DNA of 5,998 nucleotides from Candidatus Kaiserbacteria bacterium RIFCSPHIGHO2_02_FULL_54_11b (GTDB lineage Bacteria; Patescibacteriota; Minisyncoccia; Phycocordibacterales; UBA2100): NCBI GenBank assembly GCA_001781275.1, contig MFLH01000037.1, forward strand, positions 1 through 5,998. The letters run 5' to 3'. Below the pieces are notes generated by a model that was given only the letters and a program-made list of their open reading frames with translations, was not told the DNA's origin and did no database searches. A program made the translations under genes and the position numbers. How positions within the stretch are numbered: the first letter of the stretch is position 1; each line of letters starts with the position of its first letter. Shown here in pieces: positions 1 through 3,211 of the stretch.

Positions 1-220
1 CGGTGAAACCTCTCTCGCGGTGCGACGTGGCAATACCGAGCCAAGTCCAGCCCCAGTTTTGGAAAATGAATTTCGTTTCTCAAAACTGGAGCTGGGAAGG
101 TGTAGAGACTAGATGGCAGGCCCCTGGTGAGATGTAAAATTTCCCAGGGTGAAGGTATAGTCCAGACTACAAACTCACTCGCCATTTGGTGAGTGGGGCG
201 GCAAAAGCCGTAGCGGTACG
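1..220 (+). ncRNA. Group I intron (IC3-like, tRNA-type), 3' part
   Basis: This is the catalytic core and 3' part of a self-splicing group I intron; its 5' end and the 5' tRNA exon lie before the window. It follows the bacterial tRNA introns of the Azoarcus tRNA-Ile type, recalled from memory and not aligned by program. P4 pairs CGGTG (1-5) with TACCG (35-39), followed by the conserved GAGCCAAG (38-45). P6 is an extended hairpin: CCAGC (48-52) with GCTGG (90-94), then CCAGTTTTG (53-61) with CAAAACTGG (81-89). The P7 strands are GACTA (107-111) and TAGTC (158-162), in the hallmark contexts GTAGAGACTAGATGG and GAAGGTATAGTCC. P8 pairs CCCTGG (122-127) with CCAGGG (144-149). P9 hairpins are ACTCAC/GTGAGT (173-178/189-194) and CGGC/GCCG (199-202/207-210, AAAA loop). 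The terminal G is predicted at 220. No homing endonuclease is seen in the visible part. Confidence 0.9.
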
Positions 221-260
221 CATAACCTTGAGGTCGCGGGTGCAAGTCCCGCCCCCGCAA
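221..260 (+). tRNA. tRNA-fMet(CAU), 3' exon only
   Basis: This is the 3' half of the initiator tRNA. It holds the anticodon CAT (221-223), A37-A38, anticodon stem 3' strand CCTTG (226-230), variable loop AGGTC, T stem GCGGG/CCCGC (236-240/248-252) around the loop TGCAAGT, acceptor strand CCCCGCA (253-259) and A73 (260). The A at position 72 is the initiator hallmark, because it would face C1 in the usual 5' strand CGCGGGG and leave the end unpaired. The variable loop and acceptor match the well-known initiator pattern. CCA is not encoded; ACATG follows. Two oddities stand out. Position 41 is T, so the usual run of three G-C pairs in the anticodon stem cannot be complete, and position 55 of the T loop is G. 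The 5' exon is outside the window, so folding of the whole tRNA cannot be tested here. Confidence 0.85.
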
Positions 261-262
261 CA
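251..262 (+). repeat. Direct repeat copy 1 (tRNA-fMet 3' end)
   Basis: The 12-base sequence GCCCCCGCAACA covers the end of the T stem, the acceptor strand and A73 of tRNA-fMet. It recurs exactly at 378-389, 127 bases downstream. Confidence 0.8.
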
Positions 263-285
263 TGAAAAGATTTTCTTCACAATCC

Positions 286-294
286 TGCTATAAG
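286..294 (+). promoter_or_regulatory. Probable extended -10 promoter for the NUDIX leader
   Basis: TGCTATAAG has an extended TGn element and five of six matches to TATAAT. No good -35 hexamer lies at normal spacing. Transcription starting about 7 bases downstream would give a 5' leader of about 90 bases before the NUDIX start codon at 392. It may equally be part of the tRNA-fMet trailer with no promoter function. Confidence 0.4.
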
Positions 295-314
295 GGCGGG
301 ACTTGGGAGGGGGT

Positions 315-334
315 CGGGGAACGGGAGTTCCCCG
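315..334 (+). other. Leader hairpin 1
   Basis: An 8-bp perfect stem, CGGGGAAC with GTTCCCCG, closes the tetraloop GGGA. It lies in the leader just upstream of the GGAGG site at 336-340. There is no U-tract, so it does not look like an intrinsic terminator. Confidence 0.65.
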
Positions 335-345
335 TGGAGGAAGGA

Positions 346-378
346 ATGGGAAAACCGTGGGTTTCCCAGATTGTCTAG
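346..378 (+). CDS. Possible 10-residue leader peptide
   Basis: A short ORF reads MGKPWVSQIV and stops at TAG (376-378), 13 bases before the NUDIX start codon. It has a textbook ribosome binding site: GGAGG at 336-340 with 5 bases before the ATG. This is striking in a window whose main genes mostly lack Shine-Dalgarno sites. Most of the ORF overlaps the second leader hairpin (347-368), so translating ribosomes would melt it. That layout is seen in translation-dependent leader control, but no run of a single amino-acid codon is present that would suggest amino-acid attenuation. It could also be chance in a G-rich segment. Function unknown. Confidence 0.3.
   Translation: MGKPWVSQIV
347..368 (+). 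other. Leader hairpin 2
   Basis: A 7-bp perfect stem, TGGGAAA with TTTCCCA, closes the 8-base loop ACCGTGGG. It sits 12 bases after hairpin 1 and overlaps the short ORF at 346-378. The pair of hairpins does not match any riboswitch class I recognise. Confidence 0.6.
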
Positions 379-389
379 CCCCCGCAACA
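378..389 (+). repeat. Direct repeat copy 2 (tRNA-fMet 3' end)
   Basis: An exact 12-base copy of 251-262, GCCCCCGCAACA, ends two bases before the NUDIX start codon at 392. No T arm precedes it, so it is not a second tRNA gene. It looks like the distal target-site copy of a short insert at the tRNA 3' end, or a partial duplication. Confidence 0.75.
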
Positions 390-391
390 AA

Positions 392-856
392 ATGGAGAAG
401 ACAGAAGCTGCCGGTGGAATCGTCGTAAACTCGCGTGGGGAAGTGGCGCTCGTTGCGAGCGGCACCGGAGAATTTTGGGGATTTCCCAAAGGTCATATTG
501 ATGAAGGTGAAGACGCATTCTCGGCAGCGAAACGTGAGATCAAAGAGGAGACGGGATTAGAAGGTCTGACGCTCATAAGAGAGCTTGGTTCCTATGGTCG
601 TCACAGAGGGACTCCAGACGGGGGAGACGATGTGCGTGAATACAAAACGATACACATGTTTCTTTTCCGGACGACGGAAGAAAAGCTCATGCCGACCGAT
701 CCGTGGAATCCGGAAGCACGATGGGTGCCTCCCGTCGAAGTCGAAAAGATACTCACGCATTCGAAAGACAAGGAGTTTTGGAACGGCGTCGCGCAGGAAC
801 TAGGGCTCCTGCAAGGCGGCAAAGACGATCTCGGTCACCGAGAAGAAAACAAATAG
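392..856 (+). CDS. NUDIX hydrolase
   Basis: A 154-residue NUDIX-family pyrophosphohydrolase, presumably cytoplasmic, cleaving nucleoside diphosphates linked to another group (NDP-X). The Nudix box GX5EX7REUXEEXGU is complete at residues 34-56: G34, E40, then REIKEETGL at 48-56, with the metal-binding glutamates 49, 52 and 53 present. The preceding segment EFWGFPKGHIDEGE (27-40) resembles MutT and diadenosine-tetraphosphate hydrolase proteins, but the substrate cannot be read from the sequence. The ATG at 392 is preferred over an in-frame TTG at 371, because the extra residues would be encoded by the tRNA-derived repeat. No Shine-Dalgarno site or close -10 box precedes 392, unlike the other genes here. 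Expression may depend on the structured leader from about 301. The last 57 bases overlap a minus-strand gene, and the C-terminal tail is probably disordered. Confidence 0.93.
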   Translation: MEKTEAAGGIVVNSRGEVALVASGTGEFWGFPKGHIDEGEDAFSAAKREIKEETGLEGLTLIRELGSYGRHRGTPDGGDDVREYKTIHMFLFRTTEEKLMPTDPWNPEARWVPPVEVEKILTHSKDKEFWNGVAQELGLLQGGKDDLGHREENK

Positions 857-979
857 CAACAGGGCGAGGAGGAATTGTTTCCACGACCACGAGAATATCG
901 CGGCGCCCGTGGCGTAGATAAGAAATACGCCCGACAGTGCCCAGAGTACGGAATTGACCTGCAGAATGTGTCCCCACAT
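800..979 (-). CDS. Small two-helix membrane protein (59 aa)
   Basis: A minus-strand ORF of 59 residues, unrecognised by family. It begins MWGHILQVNSVLWALSGV. It has two hydrophobic segments: about residues 10-30, rich in V, L, A, I and F, and about 36-55, including QFLLALLLFVFFSV, joined by a short SWSWK turn. It ends EIVFAALQEP. This pattern is typical of a small helical-hairpin membrane protein and unlikely in a non-coding frame. The start is supported by TATACT on the minus strand (992-987), 7 bases before the ATG, which predicts a leaderless mRNA. It converges on the NUDIX gene and shares its last 57 bases. It is short and easily missed by automatic gene calling. Function unknown. Confidence 0.7.
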   Translation of the reverse strand: MWGHILQVNSVLWALSGVFLIYATGAAIFSWSWKQFLLALLLFVFFSVTEIVFAALQEP

Positions 980-986
980 GCACGCA

Positions 987-992
987 AGTATA
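987..992 (-). promoter_or_regulatory. -10 box for the 59-aa membrane protein
   Basis: TATACT on the minus strand ends 7 bases before the ATG at 979, so transcription should begin at or beside the start codon. No clear -35 element is seen. Confidence 0.55.
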
Positions 993-1013
993 GCGTGAAA
1001 TGAAAATCTGCGA

Positions 1014-1019
1014 TATTCT
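1014..1019 (+). promoter_or_regulatory. Candidate -10 box for tRNA(CAU)
   Basis: TATTCT lies 15 bases before the tRNA at 1035, a normal distance for a short leader removed by RNase P. No convincing -35 is present. Confidence 0.35.
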
Positions 1020-1034
1020 CATTTTGCACACTAG

Positions 1035-1108
1035 GTCGGGGTAGCTCAGCCGGTTAGAGCGAGCGTTTCATAAGCGCTAGGTCGAGAGTTCGAGTCTCTC
1101 CCCCGACA
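1035..1108 (+). tRNA. tRNA-Met(CAU), elongator, or tRNA-Ile2(CAU)
   Basis: A full cloverleaf of 74 nt: acceptor GTCGGGG/CCCCGAC, D arm GCTC/GAGC with loop AGCCGGTTA, anticodon arm AGCGT/GCGCT with loop TTCATAA, variable loop AGGTC, T arm GAGAG/CTCTC with loop TTCGAGT, and A73. The anticodon CAT (1069-1071) decodes AUG, or AUA if C34 is modified to lysidine. It is not the initiator, since G1-C72 pairs. CCA is not encoded. Elongator Met is my first choice; the identity between Met and Ile2 is not settled by sequence alone. Confidence 0.95.
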
Positions 1109-1129
1109 CACGACGCACGGTCATGTTTC

Positions 1130-1138
1130 TGCTAGAAT
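1130..1138 (+). promoter_or_regulatory. Extended -10 box for tRNA-Asp
   Basis: TGCTAGAAT (TGn plus TAGAAT) lies 15 bases before the tRNA-Asp gene at 1154, which suggests tRNA-Asp has its own promoter rather than relying on the upstream tRNA. Confidence 0.5.
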
Positions 1139-1153
1139 GACGCGTCGAATAAT

Positions 1154-1227
1154 GCGGGTGTAGCTCAATTGGTTAGAGCACTCCCCTGTCACGGGAGAGG
1201 CTGCGGGTTCGAGTCCCGTCACTCGCG
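1154..1227 (+). tRNA. tRNA-Asp(GUC)
   Basis: A full cloverleaf of 74 nt: acceptor GCGGGTG/CACTCGC (one G-T pair), D arm GCTC/GAGC with loop AATTGGTTA, anticodon arm CTCCC/GGGAG with loop CTGTCAC, variable loop AGGCT, T arm GCGGG/CCCGT with loop TTCGAGT, and discriminator G73. The anticodon GTC (1188-1190) and G73 both fit aspartate. CCA is not encoded. Its last 18 bases plus one flanking base are repeated at 1353-1371. Confidence 0.97.
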
Positions 1228-1228
1228 C
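1210..1228 (+). repeat. Direct repeat copy 1 (tRNA-Asp 3' end)
   Basis: A 19-base sequence beginning CGAGTCCCGTCA runs from the T loop through the acceptor strand and discriminator of tRNA-Asp to one base beyond. It is repeated exactly at 1353-1371, 143 bases downstream. Confidence 0.9.
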
Positions 1229-1235
1229 TAGCGAA

Positions 1236-1266
1236 GAAAAAGACCGGCCTTGTGCTGGTCTTTTTC
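1236..1266 (+). terminator. Intrinsic terminator after tRNA-Asp
   Basis: A 12-bp stem, GAAAAAGACCGG with CTGGTCTTTTTC (one G-T pair), closes a 7-base loop, CCTTGTG. The T-run follows the GC part on the plus strand, and the matching A-run makes it potentially bidirectional. It begins 9 bases after tRNA-Asp. Confidence 0.88.
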
Positions 1267-1287
1267 TATGCTTGTTCCGAACATGGG

Positions 1288-1336
1288 GCTCGAACCGCGG
1301 GCCGCAGGCCTCGAAGAGAGGCCGAAGGTTTCGAGC
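1288..1336 (+). repeat. Imperfect palindrome (REP-like hairpin)
   Basis: A long hairpin has an outer stem GCTCGAACC (1288-1296) with GGTTTCGAGC (1327-1336), one bulge, and an inner stem GGCCTC (1307-1312) with GAGGCC (1318-1323) around the loop GAAGA. An asymmetric internal region includes GCGGGCCGC. It has no T-tract, so it is not a standard terminator. The reverse complement of 1285-1296, GGTTCGAGCCCC, matches the tRNA-Asp T arm (1206-1217) at 11 of 12 positions, so the palindrome may derive from tRNA sequence. Confidence 0.65.
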
Positions 1337-1352
1337 GTAGCAACGCGAGAGG

Positions 1353-1371
1353 CGAGTCCCGTCACTCGCGC
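1353..1371 (+). repeat. Direct repeat copy 2 (tRNA-Asp 3' end)
   Basis: An exact 19-base copy of 1210-1228, without the rest of the tRNA. Its CTCGCG (1365-1370) can pair with CGCGAG (1344-1349), giving another hairpin. The arrangement resembles attL/attR copies around a tRNA-targeted insert, but the insert is only about 124 bases and encodes no recombinase. Confidence 0.85.
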
Positions 1372-1382
1372 AAAGTTTGGTG

Positions 1383-1391
1383 TGGTAGGAT
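1383..1391 (+). promoter_or_regulatory. Candidate extended -10 box for the 1400-2613 operon
   Basis: TGGTAGGAT (TGn plus TAGGAT) ends 8 bases before the ATG at 1400, which would give a leaderless or nearly leaderless mRNA from that start. Confidence 0.4.
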
Positions 1392-1399
1392 AGCCGTAT

Positions 1400-1954
1400 A
1401 TGTTCATGCCAACAGCAGGAGGAAGTCATGACAAAATGAGACAGATGCCGGTGCCGGATTTTGAAGGGATGAAGCTGGAACCGCTCAGTGTGAACGAATA
1501 TTCGCAGAGCATGGGGGATGTCGCCGCTCTTCAGTGGGACGCCCTCAATTCGAGCGAGTTCAAAGTTTCGAAAGGGGAGCGGATAGACGATTTGAAAAAA
1601 CTTTTCCCGCAAAGCCTCAATGTCGACAACCATCTCAAGCTTTTTGTTTTGCGTGGCGAGCACGGCATTGATGGATTCGTCGCGATGAAGGTGGATACGG
1701 GACAGCGGCTTGGTACGCTTACACATGTGTGGCTTTCGGAGAAGAGACATCAGGCGGGAGAACTTGCCGAAATACTTCATACGTCGGAAAGGCATCTGCG
1801 CTCGCTCGGTTGCGACAGTGGGATAATCAACGCACCGCATGCGATGTCGACCCTTGAGCGCGTCGGCTCGCGCACAGAACCAAGCAACTTTTGGACATTC
1901 CAATCGGGAGAAGAAGAGAGTCCTGAGATCGTCGGCGAGAGCAGGGGGAAATGA
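1400..1954 (+). CDS. Possible GNAT-like protein, function unknown
   Basis: A 184-residue soluble protein. Residues 79-135 look like the core of a GNAT-type acyltransferase: strands LKLFVLRGEH and IDGFVAMKVD, then GTLTHVWLSEKRHQAGE (105-121), then a helix ending near RHLRSLGCD. The acetyl-CoA pyrophosphate-binding motif (R/Q-x-x-G-x-G/A) is degenerate, so activity is uncertain; this is a fold-level guess. Residues 170-184 are acidic and likely disordered. The start at 1400 is favoured by TAGGAT 8 bases upstream. The in-frame ATG at 1436 is an alternative: it overlaps the stop of a three-codon ORF (1428-1439) that follows AGGAGG (1417-1422). The stop TGA overlaps the start of the HD gene as ATGA, so the two are very likely cotranscribed and translationally coupled. 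Confidence 0.8.
   Translation: MFMPTAGGSHDKMRQMPVPDFEGMKLEPLSVNEYSQSMGDVAALQWDALNSSEFKVSKGERIDDLKKLFPQSLNVDNHLKLFVLRGEHGIDGFVAMKVDTGQRLGTLTHVWLSEKRHQAGELAEILHTSERHLRSLGCDSGIINAPHAMSTLERVGSRTEPSNFWTFQSGEEESPEIVGESRGK
1417..1439 (+). promoter_or_regulatory. AGGAGG site with three-codon ORF overlapping an alternative start
   Basis: AGGAGG (1417-1422) lies 5 bases before an ATG at 1428, out of frame with the main gene. That ATG reads ATG ACA AAA TGA. Its stop overlaps the in-frame ATG at 1436 of the downstream gene as ATGA, so termination and re-initiation could start the shorter 172-residue product. This may be chance. Confidence 0.3.
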
Positions 1955-2613
1955 TCGACATGAAAACTCCGCGTGAGATCTATGCGGCATACACCATCAT
2001 GCCGAGCCTGCAGATGCACCAGCTGCGGGTCGCAGCGGTAGGGAAACTCATCTGTGAACATTTCAACAAGCCGGTGAACAAGAAAGACGTCGTCCTTGCG
2101 TGTCTCTTTCACGATATGGGCAACATCTTGAAATTCGAACTCTCGCTGTTTCCAGAATTCACAGAGCCCGAGGGAGTTGAGTATTGGGAATCGATCAAAG
2201 CTGACTATCGCGAGAAATACGGGGAGGACGAGCATACGGCAACACAGACAATCATGAGCGAGGTCGGGCTTCCGGAGGATGTTATCAACCTTATGGAGGG
2301 CGTTGGTTTCTCAAAAGTTGACCATGTCTCCGCGGGTGATTCGTTTGAACAAAAGGTCGTTCAGTATAGCGATTTGAGAGTCGGGCCACACCACATTCTT
2401 TCCCTAAATGAGCGCATAGATGAAGGCCGCAAGCGTTACCTCGGGAGCGGTCGAAGCGTGGGCGCGCCGGACAGTAGTCGTTTTGAAGTTCTCGTAAAAG
2501 CGGCACGGGAAATCGAAAAACAGATTTTTGCTAACACATCCATCAAACCAGAAGATATCAATGACGCGGCGGTCGCGCCGCTTATCGAAGAGTTGCGAGA
2601 CTATCCGGCCTAG
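1951..2613 (+). CDS. HD-domain phosphohydrolase
   Basis: A 220-residue cytoplasmic protein with the metal-binding HD pattern: H23 in the helix LQMHQLRVAAVGK, the paired H54-D55 in ACLFHDMGN, H95 in GEDEHTATQ, and D141 in VVQYSDLRVGP. HD proteins are metal-dependent phosphomonoesterases or phosphodiesterases, often acting on nucleotides. No GGDEF, RelA/SpoT or RNA-binding domain is attached, and the substrate is unknown. The length fits a stand-alone HD protein with a helical C-terminal extension. The ATG at 1951 overlaps the previous stop by ATGA; an in-frame ATG at 1960 is a possible alternative. The stop TAG overlaps the stop of the convergent minus-strand gene (shared CTAG, 2610-2613). No intrinsic terminator is visible between the two convergent genes. 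Confidence 0.9.
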   Translation: MIDMKTPREIYAAYTIMPSLQMHQLRVAAVGKLICEHFNKPVNKKDVVLACLFHDMGNILKFELSLFPEFTEPEGVEYWESIKADYREKYGEDEHTATQTIMSEVGLPEDVINLMEGVGFSKVDHVSAGDSFEQKVVQYSDLRVGPHHILSLNERIDEGRKRYLGSGRSVGAPDSSRFEVLVKAAREIEKQIFANTSIKPEDINDAAVAPLIEELRDYPA

Positions 2614-2858
2614 AGTTTTTGGATCTCTTTCAGGTCGCGGTCGGGAAGGTAGAGTATGAGGAGGCCGATTATAACTCCAGCGATCGCCGAGAGCCCGTGA
2701 TGTCCGCCGAAAAAGAAGATATCGATTCCGTCGAGGATATACCATATACCCCGCCAAATGAGGACCAAGCCGATGACAATCGTGAGGTTGTCTCTGAAAT
2801 AGCGGATGAGGTGCCGCCGCGGTTGGGTTTGGTGAGGGCTGTCATGACGCTCGTCCAT
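2610..2858 (-). CDS. Small membrane protein (82 aa), hypothetical
   Basis: An 82-residue protein with an N-terminal hydrophilic, His- and Arg-rich cytoplasmic part (about residues 1-24). A first membrane segment is NLTIVIGLVLIWRGIWYIL, then a polar turn with DGIDIFFFGGHHG, a second membrane segment SAIAGVIIGLLILYL, and a charged tail PDRDLKEIQKL. The many basic residues before the first helix favour both ends inside the cell. The opposite frame is much less protein-like. A longer in-frame start at 2951 would run through the tRNA-Thr gene, so the ATG at 2858 is chosen. It is supported by TACACT (2871-2866) 7 bases upstream, which predicts a leaderless mRNA. I recall similar hypothetical proteins in Parcubacteria, but cannot name a family. 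Function unknown. Confidence 0.8.
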   Translation of the reverse strand: MDERHDSPHQTQPRRHLIRYFRDNLTIVIGLVLIWRGIWYILDGIDIFFFGGHHGLSAIAGVIIGLLILYLPDRDLKEIQKL

Positions 2859-2865
2859 ACCGAGT

Positions 2866-2871
2866 AGTGTA
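2866..2871 (-). promoter_or_regulatory. -10 box for the 82-aa membrane protein
   Basis: TACACT, with TGG before it (extended -10), ends 7 bases before the ATG at 2858. A weak -35-like TTGTAA lies 15 bases upstream of the box. A leaderless transcript is predicted. Confidence 0.55.
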
Positions 2872-2901
2872 CCATCCGGATTTTTATTACAAGTGGACGC
2901 G

Positions 2902-2910
2902 TGATAGTAT
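2902..2910 (+). promoter_or_regulatory. Extended -10 box for tRNA-Thr(GGU)
   Basis: TGATAGTAT (TGn plus TAGTAT) ends 14 bases before the tRNA at 2925. Confidence 0.45.
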
Positions 2911-2924
2911 CGTTTGGCAACCAC

Positions 2925-3000
2925 GCCGATGTAGCTCAGTTGGTAGAGCACGTTCTTGGTAAGAACGAGGTCTCCGGTTCAATCCCGGACATCGGCTCCA
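2925..3000 (+). tRNA. tRNA-Thr(GGU)
   Basis: A full cloverleaf: acceptor GCCGATG/CATCGGC, D arm GCTC/GAGC with loop AGTTGGTA, anticodon arm CGTTC/GAACG with loop TTGGTAA, variable loop AGGTC, T arm TCCGG/CCGGA with loop TTCAATC, and discriminator T73. The anticodon GGT (2958-2960) reads ACC and ACU. CCA is encoded at 2998-3000, unlike the three tRNA genes at the start of the window. Confidence 0.97.
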
Positions 3001-3022
3001 CTTTGACGACGCCGGATGCTAC

Positions 3023-3028
3023 TATGCT
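3023..3028 (+). promoter_or_regulatory. Candidate -10 box for tRNA-Thr(CGU)
   Basis: TATGCT ends 16 bases before the tRNA at 3045. TTGACG lies upstream at 3003-3008, but the 14-base spacer is too short for a classical promoter. Confidence 0.35.
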
Positions 3029-3044
3029 GGCCGTTGGAGTGTTT

Positions 3045-3120
3045 GCCACCTTAGCTCAGTTGGTAGAGCACCGCTTTCGTAAAGCGGGGGTCCCGAGTTC
3101 AAATCTCGGAGGTGGCTCCA
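3045..3120 (+). tRNA. tRNA-Thr(CGU)
   Basis: A full cloverleaf: acceptor GCCACCT/AGGTGGC, D arm GCTC/GAGC with loop AGTTGGTA, anticodon arm CCGCT/AGCGG with loop TTCGTAA, variable loop GGGTC, T arm CCGAG/CTCGG with loop TTCAAAT, and discriminator T73. The anticodon CGT (3078-3080) reads ACG. CCA is encoded at 3118-3120. It lies 44 bases after the other tRNA-Thr gene, and the two look like divergent duplicates. Confidence 0.97.
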
Positions 3121-3125
3121 AGGTA

Positions 3126-3160
3126 CTCATTGACGAAATTACGCCAGCCAGCACAATGAG
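3126..3160 (+). other. Inverted repeat after tRNA-Thr(CGU)
   Basis: CTCATTG (3126-3132) and CAATGAG (3154-3160) form a perfect 7-bp inverted repeat around a 21-base loop. It starts 5 bases after the tRNA and lacks a T-run, so it is a poor terminator candidate. It may be a processing or trailer structure, or chance. Confidence 0.3.
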
Positions 3161-3211
3161 CTCGGTGACACATTCGTGCACCTCATCCATTTACAGAATC
3201 GGGGAAAGGCT

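Noticed and set aside
315..368. Guanidine-II (mini-ykkC) riboswitch, because two small hairpins are arranged in tandem
   Set aside because: That class needs ACGR tetraloops in both hairpins; the loops here are GGGA and ACCGTGGG.
300..389. Second tRNA gene or small SRP RNA, because of the acceptor-like GCCCCCGCAACA and the GGAGGAAGGA stretch
   Set aside because: No T arm or anticodon arm precedes 378, and the SRP apical-loop consensus is not matched.
167..496. Minus-strand open frames across the intron, tRNA exon and NUDIX start
   Set aside because: They cross structured RNA genes and the Nudix reading frame, and are rich in Pro, Arg and Ser as expected from GC-rich noise.
1121..1990. A 289-codon minus-strand open frame
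   Set aside because: It runs through the tRNA-Asp gene, its terminator and the coupled operon, and shows no domain or plausible start signal.
2619..2867. A plus-strand open frame of 82 codons
   Set aside because: It mirrors the minus-strand membrane protein, which has clear hydrophobic helices and a promoter at the right distance.
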